Below are positions 55,191 through 64,000 of a stretch of 64,000 nt of DNA, in pieces. The stretch lies in assembly GCA_963920635.1 (NCBI GenBank), contig OY987298.1, forward strand, positions 3,658,001 through 3,722,000, read 5' to 3'. Below the pieces are notes generated by a model. It saw nothing but the letters and a program-made list of their open reading frames with translations. It made no database searches and had not been told where the DNA came from. The position numbers and the translations under genes are program-made. Positions within the stretch are counted from its first letter, which is position 1. Each line of letters starts with the position of its first letter. The stretch comes from Pseudeuparius sepicola (lineage: Eukaryota; Arthropoda; Insecta; Coleoptera; Anthribidae).

Positions 55191-55550
55191 TAAATAACTA
55201 TTATTTTATATTTATAAATAAAAAAATGTTTTTTTTTAAATAACATTTGGGGGGTTGTATACCTTGGGCACCCAGCCGAATTTTGAGAAGTCGGCGACTA
55301 TGTGGGGCACAGTCTACTTGGAAATAGACACCTGGCCCTTCCTACAAGGGTGGATCATTAAGGAATTCTCATAATTCGTCTTCCAAAAACGAGCACCACT
55401 TATACTTTCACAGAAAAAGTAAGGTCCAATTACTCTTCTGGATGATATTCCACAAAAAAACATAGATTTTTTAAATAGTGGCCCTTGCAATGAATCATAA
55501 AATTAGGATTTTACTCGTTTTTTTTTTAATTATTAGATACCTTATACTAT
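55191..55550. other. Unassigned AT-rich stretch
   Basis: No gene, RNA or TIR recognised. A few GC-richer bases lie near 55260-55350. Confidence 0.35.
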
Positions 55551-57178
55551 GAGAGGCTGCCGCTTGATTTCTACTCTCATAAAATTATAGAATAAGATGT
55601 TCTGTAAAATGTAGATAGTATATTTCTTTACCTGAAGCGAATAATTGTTATTTAAAGAAGTTGTGGTTAATTTTTAGGCAAATCTACTCTCATATGATTA
55701 TAGAACAAAATAGGAAGGAAGGCCTATGGAGCAACAATAAAAAAGGGTCCCTTCGTCCTTTAGAAAACCGGTGGGCGTATTTTCGAGGCCCCGAAAATCC
55801 TCCGCTGTTAAATACGGCGCGAAAGACGGGGGCAAGTCTAAAGAGAGATCTGAAGGTACGGCGAGATGGCAGGAGAACGGGTCAACATATTTAACGAAAC
55901 TTTTTCAGGTAAATTATTTTTATTATGCTTCTTTGAAAACACCTTATTTTCTTCTGTTTTAGCAATAATGAAAGATGGGGTTTTTCGGGCTAGCGCACGG
56001 AAACAGCGCATGGAAAAACTTTCCGTGCGCTGAATAAAAATACCGAATATATGGCTTTAAAATAGAAATATACAGCAAAGTAAACTAAATTTAAGAAAAT
56101 CTATATGCTCTCTGATATTTAACATATACCTATTTTGTATTTTAATTCGTAAGTGTCTCAACATTTAGATACATTTCTGTAATATTTTTGACGTTTTATT
56201 CACCTTATCTGACAATAACTAATTTACAACAAAGCACCTTTGAAATAATTTAAGAGTAACCATGGAAACGCATCGCACATACCAAAGTCTATATTGTCTG
56301 CATTGTTTATTTTTTGTCAATTAAATTTATTATAATATGCCGATAAAATGTTTTAAGTTTCCGTTTTCAAAGAAGTATAATAAAAAATATCGTTCATTAC
56401 ACGTCCAGAAACAGATTTTTCCGTGCTTGCATGACTTCCCGTGATCGGCTGCGCCTCACACGGGAATTTGTCACGCGCACACGGAAAAATCTTTATTTCC
56501 AGACTCGGTAATGAAATATACTATTCCCGTTTTCGAGTTAAGGATTTTAGGCGAAAAAAAGACCAACGCAGGTGGGACGCATCTTTTTTACGTGATTGTA
56601 AAGCATTTCACGTCACCTAAAAGCCAAAGTCCGAAAACTGTCAGAAATTGCCCCTTTTCGCCGAGCTACAGCTAAGTTATTTCGGCTCGGGGCTCTGGGG
56701 TCGAAATTTTTAAAGCTTCCCTCAAGTCTTCAGGTGAGGTGCAGATGCTTCCGGTGCCCCCGAAAAATAAAAAAAAATAGAAAAAACAGGCCATTTCTAA
56801 GATCAGGATTTCCCGCCAATTTCGCTAATTCTACAGCCGTTCCGTTTCTCGAAACTTGTAAATGTAAATGGGGGGATTTGGTTAATATCGGATTTTCGAG
56901 GTTTCTTTCGGTACTGGAGGAAAGTACAAGACCTCCTTCGATTTTTAGAATGGCACTTTTCGAATTTATAAAAAGACTTTTTCGAAAAAGTAGTAAATAT
57001 GTTCGTGGGACGGGTTGTACCTATTAAAACACAACTTCTTTAAATAACAATGATCTGGCCCATACTATCTGACGCAACATACTGGCTTCAAGTAAAGAAA
57101 TATACTCTCTATATTTTACATATAACATCTTATTCTATAAAAATCTTATATGAGAGTTGAAATCATGCGGCCGGGCTC
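55551..57178. mobile_element. TIR element GAGAGGCTGCCGC, 1.6 kb
   Basis: Inverted ends share GATTTCTACTCTCATA-type sequence, TATAGAATAAGATGTT, GTAAAATGTAGA and AACTTCTTTAAATAACAA over about 130 bp each (55551-55680 and 57010-57178). Target duplication unresolved. The interior holds two GC-richer blocks and inverted TTTCCGTGCGC words (about 56010 and 56480). Confidence 0.7.
56734..57027 (+). CDS. 97-codon open frame, function unknown
   Basis: Starts at 56734, basic N-terminus (RCRCFRCPRKIKKNRKNRP) and a serine/phenylalanine-rich remainder. It lies inside the right part of the 1.6-kb TIR element and runs into its terminal repeat. I recognise no domain. It could be a fragment of an element-encoded protein or chance. 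Confidence 0.2.
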   Translation: MRCRCFRCPRKIKKNRKNRPFLRSGFPANFANSTAVPFLETCKCKWGDLVNIGFSRFLSVLEESTRPPSIFRMALFEFIKRLFRKSSKYVRGTGCTY

Positions 57179-57640
57179 TTGGACTATTAAATTTTATAAC
57201 TGAAACTATTTATGTATTCCATTTCCTATGATGCATGTGGTGCTAATAATGGATACTATTATTTTTTTGATCCATTCTCAAAAATACCCTTTTCCACGAA
57301 GCAGAAAATTGTCTCATTAAACCCACATCTTATGATTATGCTCAGAAAACTCTATTTGTTATTTATAACAAAATAAAAAACAATTTTGCAAAAAGTATAT
57401 GGCAATAATAACAGCTCGATTTATAGAAAGGCGTTTTCCTTAATATCTTAAAACAATTAAAATGCCACTTAGACCACTTCTGTTCTTGACTAGCCTTCTC
57501 AACATCCATTTTCTTTGGCATTTAATACCAAACTTGTCACTGTCACTACGTAACGTTTTTCGTGTTGTTTTTCATGACTACCTTGATTTTTCCAATTATT
57601 TTGCTCCCCGCCGTAGCTTTTGTTAAAAACGATCTTGTAG
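57179..57640. other. Unassigned AT-rich stretch
   Basis: A minus-strand frame starting MPKKMDVEKASQEQKWSKWH near 57524 has a basic/acidic start but no recognised domain. Nothing else seen. Confidence 0.3.
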
Positions 57641-58962
57641 TAGGGGAGCCCAAGAACATATGGTGGGATACCTTTCACCCTGTTGAGTACTTCCACCATA
57701 TCTAAGCCCTCTATACAGGGCCGCGCGTGTAGGGCAGCCGATCAGAATAGTAAAAAAAATCGATAGATGGATATACTCGAGCGCGTCAGATTAAGATATG
57801 ATGGGTTAATTACATGCTGAAAAGTGTGCATTTCAATGATCTGACGATTTGAGCGTGACTTGAAGGGGTGGGAGGGTCACAAACTTGCAAAAAAAACGTT
57901 ACCTCGACTTTCTCGAGCGCGTTCGAATATTTTTTTATTTTGAAGGAAATAATTCAAGGATGACGGGAAAAATATGAAGCATGTATTCCCCACTACGCGC
58001 CTCTCTTTCCCTTTCACCCTTTCTCTCGCAACGTCCCCACACGCCAGCCATCACAGCTGATCACAGCACTCGTAGTATTATATGTACAGGGTTATTCAAA
58101 CTCGATGTCCCTGGCCTATTGTGGGCAAACGAAAAGAGAAAAAATATATCTGCTTCCGGGGTCTTAAATGGGACCAAACGAAGACTAAATTAAGGTAAAA
58201 TTGAGAATATTTGACAAACGACGCTCTGCGTCGCGGCGCCCTTCGATTTTTTTAACAAACGTACATTTTTTATTTATTTTAGACGTTTTGTCAAATTTTG
58301 TTTAGTTTAAGAAATATAGGTAATAAAATATTTGAAAAAAATTTAATATTAATATTTAAAAAAATTCAACACCCTGTAATATACAAAATAAATTATTAAG
58401 AGCATATGTTTTATAGACAAAAATTCCTTAATTTTTAACAGACAACATATTTTTCTTAGAAAACGCAAATATTCATTAAAAAAAAATATGAAAAAATCTT
58501 TTTTTTTTAAATCGTCAGATTAAGAAAATCCCTCCATATAATCGTCAGATTATGGATCAGCACGACCATTTTCAAAAAGCCGCCACGAGCTGGAGTCACA
58601 TCCGAATCGTCAGTCTATTGAATGGGAGCTTCTTTCGGGTTCACTTAACATCCCTTCTGAATATCTGACGCGCTCGAGCAAATTCTTTTTCTTCCCATTT
58701 TTAACCCTTCCGTACGGCCGCCCCCACCATGAAAACCGGCACATTAACATACCTACGTCATCGGAGACACGTGGGGCATATACACTATCAATATCTGACG
58801 CGCTCGAATATCTCCATGTGACTATTTTTTTTACATTTGTGAAAGCCTGTAGACGCTCCCCCCCACCGGTGGAAGGGTATATCATATACCTAACCTTTTT
58901 TTCTTTCTACCATCTAATCTTCAAAATCCGATAGGTCCCCACGACGCCCGTAGGCTCCCCTA
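57641..58962. mobile_element. TIR element TAGGGGAGCC, 1.3 kb
   Basis: Inverted TAGGGGAGCC at 57641-57650 and 58953-58962. Between them a word TCTGACGCGCTCGA recurs (57776, 57911 partial, 58664, 58794) in opposite orientations on the two sides, together with shorter GTCAGATTA words. No transposase seen. Target duplication not resolved. Confidence 0.55.
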
Positions 58963-59502
58963 CTATTAGGTTGATTAAATCTTGAAACTTTCAGCACTTT
59001 TTCATTTGTTCCGATCATGTTTCAAGGCACACTTGATATCTGATAAACTGCTTGGCGTGGGAAGCAGTTTTTGTTCTATTAAAACCTTTATGAAAAGAAA
59101 ACCGATTGTGATGTTGTTTGTCTGTATACCAAATCTGACTTGCGACATAACTTCTTTATCCCCCCCTCCCCCCCACCCCTTATCAGACGTACTTTATGCT
59201 GGTTGCAAAATAATAATTTCGGCTTGATAAGACAGCTCCCGCCCCAGCGGCCTTTTTATGCCGGCAATTAAGACGCGAGAACTCACGCGGGGGGTGGGGG
59301 GATTAAATTAAAGTGGAGTTACTGCCCCCGGGGAGAAATTCCCAGGCCCCCAAGAAAATAAAATGAGGGGTGAAGCATTGTAGTAAGGGATGAGACGGTG
59401 GAAACCGTTGTGAGATATGAAGTGTTATAATATCTGAAATATGACAAAGACCGGGGAATCATGCGAGTATACTGCAACTTTGTAGTAATAATAAACATTC
59501 TG
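58963..59502. other. Unassigned stretch
   Basis: Mixed composition with a C-rich run (59161-59180) and a G-rich stretch (59289-59300). No gene recognised. Confidence 0.35.
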
Positions 59503-59633
59503 AATATTTAATGTCCCCATTATAATTTTAAAGGAAATGGCTCGTGGCATATGGGACAAAATGCTTTGGTAACTGGCAACACCAAACTAGTTTCCAATAT
59601 CTAATGGAAATTATGTATGGGTCTTTCGGAGGT

Positions 59634-59696
59634 GTGCAGACCACGACAGGTACCTGTTTCGGGCTTGTTCGCCCTCATCAGGCAGACGTAGCGCAC
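59634..59696 (-). ncRNA. Hammerhead ribozyme, unit 1 (canonical core)
   Basis: On the minus strand: stem I (GUGC/GCAC outer helix, internal loops, CUGC/GUGG inner helix), CUGAUGA, stem II GGGC/GCCC closed by GAACAA, GAAAC, stem III ACAGG/CCUGU with a UA loop, and the cleavage triplet GUC. Predicted cleavage falls between plus-strand positions 59645 and 59644. Every invariant base is in place. Stem I internal loops of this kind support loop-loop contacts in natural type-I hammerheads. Self-cleavage is a prediction. Confidence 0.85.
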
Positions 59697-60162
59697 CTCA
59701 CCGAAAGACCCAGATTTCGTTGGCTAAGTGGAATAGGAATAGTATAATGCGGTGGCATTTACCATCCAACACCATCTAGTTGGTAGGTACTGCCAAAACC
59801 AAAGCAATGTGAGTGTGTATATATCGACCGGTCGATCGACATATAAAAAGAACTCGGCAAAGCGGCGCGGCGCGGTGGAAAAACCAGAAGAAGCATACAT
59901 ACGGGGAGCCAAGAAACTCGCTTGATTCATCACCGAGTATCTTCTAATATATAGAAATCAACAAGGATCGAATCGTGAGTTTCAATCCTCGTGTGCTTAC
60001 GTCTATAGCCAAACGATGATTAAACAAAATGAATATTTAGTGTCAACATTATAATTTTAAAAGAAATGGCTCGTGGCATATGGGACAAAATGCTTTGGTA
60101 ATTGGCAACACCAAACTGGTTTCCGATATCTAATGGAAATTATGTATGGGTCTTTCGGAGGT

Positions 60163-60225
60163 GTGCAGACCACGACAGGTACCTGTTTCGGGCTTGTTGG
60201 CCCTCATCACGCAGACGTAGCGCAC
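60163..60225 (-). ncRNA. Hammerhead ribozyme, unit 2 (core C3 to G)
   Basis: Same fold as unit 1, but the core reads GUGAUGA instead of CUGAUGA (plus strand TCATCAC at 60204-60210). C3 pairs with G8 in the active hammerhead structure, so C3G without a compensating change is expected to abolish cleavage. Stem II loop also differs (CAACAA). Confidence 0.8.
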
Positions 60226-60691
60226 CTCACCGAAAGACCCAGATTTCGTTGGGTAAGTGGAATAGGAATAGTATAATGCGGTGGCATTTACCATCCAACA
60301 CCATCTAGTTGGTAGGTACTGCCAAAACCAAAGCAATGTGAGTGTGTATATATCGACCGGTCGATCGACATATAAAAAGAACTCGGCAAAGCGGCGCGGC
60401 GCGGTGGAAAAACCAGAAGAAGCATACATACGGGGAGCCAAGAAACTCGCTTGATTCATCACCGAGTATCTTCTAATATATAGAAATCAACAAGGATCGA
60501 ATCGTGAGTTTCAATCCTCGTGTGCTTACGTCTATAGCCAAACGATGATTAAACAAAATGAATATTTAGTGTCCCCATTATAATTTTAAAGGAAATGGCT
60601 CGTGGCATATGGGACAAAATGCTTTGGTAACTGGCAACACCAAACTAGTTTCCAATATCTAATGGAAATTATGTATGGGTCTTTCGGAGGT

Positions 60692-60754
60692 GTGCAGACC
60701 ACGACAGGTACCTGTTTCGGGCTTGTTGGCCCTCATCACGCAGACGTAGCGCAC
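60692..60754 (-). ncRNA. Hammerhead ribozyme, unit 3 (core C3 to G)
   Basis: Carries the same C3G change as unit 2 (plus strand TCATCAC at 60733-60739), indicating that units 2 and 3 descend from one mutated unit. Stems I-III are otherwise intact. Confidence 0.8.
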
Positions 60755-61246
60755 CTCACCGAAAGACCCAGATTTCGTTGGCTAAGTGGAATAGGAAATA
60801 GTATAATGCGGTGGCATTTACCATCCAACACCATCTAGTTGGTAGGTACTGCCAAAACCAAAGCAATGTGAGTGTGTATATATCGACCGGTCGATCGACA
60901 TATAAAAAGAACTCGGCAAAGCGGCGCGGCGCGGTGGAAAAACCAGAAGAAGCATACATACGGGGAGCCAAGAAACTCGCTTGATTCATCACCGAGTATC
61001 TTCTAATATATAGAAATCAACAAGGATCGAATCGTGAGTTTCAATCCTCGTGTGCTTACGTCTATAGCCCAACGATGATTAAACAAAATGAATATTTAAT
61101 GTCCCCATTATAATTTTAAAAGAAATGGCTCGTGGCATATGGGACAAAATGCTTTGGTAATTGGCAACACCAAACTAATTTCCGATATCTAATGGAAATT
61201 ATGTATGGGTCTTTCGGAGGTGTGCAGACCACGACAGGTACCTGTT

Positions 61247-61680
61247 GGCTATAGACGTAATAGGTGATGAATCAAACGAGTTTCTTGGCCCCCGTATGTA
61301 TGCTTCTTCTGGTTTTTTTCCACCGCGCCGCTTTGCCGAGTTCTTTTTATATGTCGATCGACCGGTCGATATATACACCCTCACATTGCTTTGGTTTTGG
61401 CAGTACCAGCTAGATGGCGTTGGGTGATAAATGCTCACCTCATTTTACTATTTCCTATTCCACATAGCTAACGAAATCTGGGTTTTTCGGTGAGGTGCGC
61501 TACGTCTGACTGATGAGGGCCAATAAGCCCGAAACAGGTATCGGTCGTGGTCTGCACACCTCCGAAAGACCCATACATAATTTCCATTAGATATTGGAAA
61601 CTAGTTTGGTGTTGCCAATTACCAAAGCATTTCGTCCCATATGCCACGAGCCATTTCTTTTAAAATAAACATTATGTATG
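61247..61680 (+). repeat. Inverted partial satellite unit
   Basis: Reverse complement of the unit, joined head-to-head to the truncated fourth unit at GGCTATAGACG. It lacks a piece of about 60 bp (the ATATATAGAAATCAACAAGG region) and is more diverged than the direct units, for example GTATCGGTC for GTACCTGTC in stem III. Confidence 0.85.
61495..61557 (+). ncRNA. Hammerhead ribozyme in the inverted unit
   Basis: Plus strand CUGAUGA (61510-61516), stem II GGGC/GCCC, GAAAC and a GUC triplet ending at 61546. The core is canonical. However, the first stem I pair is A-G and stem III has one mismatch and one wobble (CAGGUAUCGG), so activity may be weak. Confidence 0.7.
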
Positions 61681-61904
61681 TCAATGCCGGCATTTACAGA
61701 AGCGAAGCGTCGACGCCACAGTTTAGGCACACATGGAACCTAATAGTCCTGGAGCTCGTGTACAAAAATTGCAACGATTTCGGGCCGTTTCTTTATATTT
61801 TCATTCGATTGTGCCCACATTGTGCAGCAACGTTTGGGGTGTCAGCTGGCTAGGTGGCGGTGGGGGTAGTTGCTAAGGGGTTGCAAACACATGAACAAAT
61901 CTTT
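61681..61904. other. Unassigned stretch beside the satellite
   Basis: Balanced composition (CGTCGACGCC, GCAGCAACGTTTGGGG). The 70-codon frame 61641-61853 has no domain. Possibly unique host DNA. Confidence 0.35.
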
Positions 61905-62290
61905 TTTTTTTTTCAAGTTTTCTTTTATTTCTTCTAAAGGACGACGGATATGGCAGACACATTTGGTACAGTTTAGACACACATTAAATGATATAAACTA
62001 AATAATATAATTCGGCTTGTCTACTTCCACCAGTGCCGGAGAGGCGGGGACCAACCATCATATTTTTCAATAAAAAAATGGTACGCCACTGGAAAATTAA
62101 TATTTTTCTGCCTTAACTAAATTTTCCAACCAATTCTTAGAAAAAAAGTAATCTTGACTTTTTTCGAAAAATTTACCTATTTTTTGAAAAATTAATTATT
62201 TTGTGTATTAAATTTTTTAGAAGAAAATGGTGTAGGATTTTGAAATTTTGCACATCTACTCAGTTTTTAATTCTGAATAACTTTCTTTAA
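61905..62290. repeat. Direct repeat, copy 1 (second at 63320-63710)
   Basis: Shares TTCTAAAGGACGACGG, GCAGACACATTTGG, ACGCCACTGGAAAA and TCTACTCAGTTTTTAATTCT in the same order with 63320-63710. It is part of a nested complex that continues beyond the window. Confidence 0.8.
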
Positions 62291-62316
62291 TAACATTTTG
62301 TCATAAAACCTACATA

Positions 62317-63056
62317 CAGTGTGTCCCAATTTGATAATGGACACCTCAGAAATATACGAATGGCAAGGAAAACAAATGGTCTGTATTTTTTTATTGCTGG
62401 TTCCAAGGGAGAGTATCTCATAGGCGGTGGTATTTGGAAGGGGTGATTGTTTCATGGCCTGCTATGATTTTTTAAAATAACAAATTTTCAAGAAACCCCA
62501 TTAGGGATTTTTTTACGACAAAATGTTATTAAGAAAATTTGTTCAGAATGAAAAACTGAGTAAATACGCAAAATTTCAAAAGGCTAGGTCTACTTTGAGT
62601 TTTAGATTTATCTTCCACTTTTTTCTTAGAAAAGTGTCCTTTCTGGAGATTTCACGTCAAAATTTTATTTTTTCACGATAATCAAGTTTCCTTAGATAAT
62701 ATTATTTTGACGTGAAAGCTCCAGAAAGGACACATTTCTAAGAAAAAAGTGGGAGAAGAAGGCGAAAAACCTAAAAAACAAAGTAGGCCTAGACTTTCGA
62801 AATTTTGCAATTCTACTCAGTTTTTCATTCTGAACCAGTTTTCTTAATAACATTTTGTCGTAAAAAAATCCCTAATAGGGTTTCTTGAAAATTAGCTATT
62901 TTAAAAAATTACAGCCGGCCATGAAATAATTACCCCATTCAAATACCACCGCCTATGAGATACTCTCCCTTGGGACTACCCATAAGAAAATAGAGACCAT
63001 TTGTTTTCCTTGTCCTTCATATAGTTCTGAGATGTCCAGTATCAAATTGGGACACT
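62317..63056. mobile_element. Inner foldback CAGTGTGTCCCAATTTG
   Basis: Starts CAGTGTGTCCCAATTTGATA and ends with the inverse of CAGTGTCCCAATTTGATA. The arms run inward through AAAACAAATGGTCT and ACCACCGCCTATGAGATACT and their inverses. TA precedes the left end, but the right flank no longer shows TA. Mariner-type MITE. Confidence 0.75.
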
Positions 63057-63319
63057 GTCCCAATTCCAAGACACATGATTTTTCGAATCTAGAAATCCTT
63101 TTTGTAGGTTTTATGGCAAAAAGTTGTCAAGGAAAGTTGTTCAGAATTAAAAATTGAGTAGGTGTGCAAAATTTCAAAAGCCTAGACCTACTTTGATTTT
63201 CTTTTGGGCAGCACGAAACTTATGAACGGAAAATTATAATCAGTAATTATTACAAAAAGGGGATATTTTTTTTATATAAACATGTATCGAAATCCTAGCG
63301 GTTTTCAAAGGTCAAAGTT

Positions 63320-63710
63320 CATTTTATTAAACTTTCCTTTTAATTTTCTAAAGGACGACAGCTACGGCAGACATATTTGGCACAGTTTAGGCACGCATTG
63401 AGTTCTATAAATAAAAATAATTTGACCTCTCCGCCACTGACGGAGACGCGGGGGTCAACCATCATATTTTTTAATAAAAAATTATACGCCACTGGAAAAG
63501 TAATCTTTTTTTGCTTCCACTAAATTTCAAAACCAATTCTAAGAAAACAGGTATTCTTGACTTTCTATAGAAAAATGTACCGTTTTTGGAAAATTAATTT
63601 TCGAGCGTTTTAAGTTTTTTAGCAGAAGAAAATCAAAGTAGGTGTTGAAATTTTGCACATCTACTCAGTTTTTAATTCTGAATAACTTTCCTTAATAACG
63701 TTTTATAAAA
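63320..63710. repeat. Direct repeat, copy 2
   Basis: Second copy of 61905-62290, with scattered substitutions (GGACGACAGCTACGGCAGAC for GGACGACGGATATGGCAGAC). Confidence 0.8.
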
Positions 63711-64000
63711 CCTACAAAAAGGATTTCTAGATTCGAAAAATCATGTGTCTTGGAAATTTTGAAAAAGCCAATTTTTTGCGCCAGTAAAGTGTACCTTTAT
63801 GTAGGTTTTATAAAATGTTATTGAAGAAAGTTATTCAGAATTAAAAACTGAGTAGATGTCCAAAATTTCTTTGATTTTCTTCTGCTAAAAAATTTAATAA
63901 GTACACAAAATAATTAATTTTTCAAAAAAAGTACATTTTTGGTAAAAAGACAAGAATACTTTTTTTCTAAGAATTGGTCGGAAAATTTAGTTAAGGCAGA

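Larger units (their letters stand above)
59503..61246 (-). repeat. 529-bp hammerhead satellite, 3.3 tandem units
   Basis: Unit starts are at about 59503, 60032, 60561 and 61091 (the landmark CTCGTGGCATATGGGACAAA recurs at 59541, 60070, 60599 and 61129). The units are almost identical. Each complete unit contains a minus-strand hammerhead fold, a palindromic CGACCGGTCG, a plus-strand TATAAAAAG and a CGGCGCGGCGCGG stretch. The fourth unit is cut inside the ribozyme. No protein is encoded; the open frames on both strands are simply the repeat. This architecture fits retrozymes or tandem Penelope-like terminal repeats. Confidence 0.9.
62098..64000. mobile_element. Outer foldback running to the window edge
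   Basis: The left arm (62098-62315) starting TGCCTTAACTAAATTTTCC is inverted at 63795-64000. A third, direct copy of the arm (63480-63720) and an inner foldback (62317-63056) lie between. It has no coding sequence, and its right boundary is not visible. Confidence 0.65.

Noticed and set aside
59544..60992. Repeated short proteins starting MAYGTKCFGNW or MMNQASFLAP
   Set aside because: They are translations of the 529-bp satellite on both strands. The conserved feature is the RNA fold, not a reading frame.
59503..61246. CRISPR array
   Set aside because: The repeats are 529 bp, directly adjacent and without spacers, in eukaryotic DNA.

Overview
The window looks like intron-scale DNA from a large, AT-rich insect (or at least arthropod) genome that is packed with transposons. 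I see no prokaryotic gene organisation. The evidence is one spliced immunoglobulin-domain exon with clean splice sites, many insect-type DNA transposons (hAT, Tc1/mariner, PIF/Harbinger, THAP-bearing), a Penelope-like retroelement, tRNA-like and 5S-rRNA-like repeats, and almost no open frame that reads as an intact gene. The species cannot be fixed from the sequence. The only convincing host coding sequence is a 136-base minus-strand exon at 34107-34242. It encodes the first half of an Ig V-type domain of the kind found in Sidestep-family receptors.

Layout: 0.7-3.1 kb holds 879-bp tandem units made of a hAT 3' end plus a spacer with a hammerhead-ribozyme motif. 3.5-4.0 kb holds a short TIR element with an internal 5S-rRNA-like stretch. 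4.6-6.8 kb is a non-autonomous hAT element with a perfect 8-bp target duplication. 8.75-11.4 kb is a dead, 5'-truncated Penelope-like element (RT plus GIY-YIG) split by a hAT MITE. 12.7-13.1 kb is an LTR. 13.6-18.4 kb is a 4.8-kb element with GATCTAAGATC arrays at both ends, a perfect 8-bp TSD, and a nested 1.2-kb palindrome carrying two divergent hammerhead motifs. 18.4-33 kb holds a tRNA-Pro-like locus, a Harbinger remnant, mariner remnants, several foldback elements and a 2-kb CCCAAG-ended element. 34 kb has the host exon next to a hAT MITE. 36-41 kb has a THAP repeat and foldbacks. 41.8-52 kb has two more CCCAA-ended elements, a Tc1 transposase pseudogene, more foldbacks, and an internally deleted hAT with both ends and a TSD. 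53.4-55.2 kb has a second copy of the 5S-like element, split by a THAP-bearing DNA transposon with a 9-bp TSD. 55.5-59 kb holds two further TIR elements.

The most striking region is 59.5-61.7 kb: a 529-bp tandem repeat in which each complete unit carries, on the minus strand, a full type-I hammerhead ribozyme fold. The first unit has a canonical core. Units 2 and 3 share a core change (C3 to G) predicted to inactivate it. An inverted partial copy on the plus strand again has the canonical core.

The parts do not form an operon or pathway. They are layers of insertion inside what is probably one long host intron or intergenic stretch. Three hammerhead families (hAT-unit spacer, palindrome arms, satellite) suggest that Penelope/retrozyme-type elements are a major source of repeats here. 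All homology calls are by eye. No search was run.
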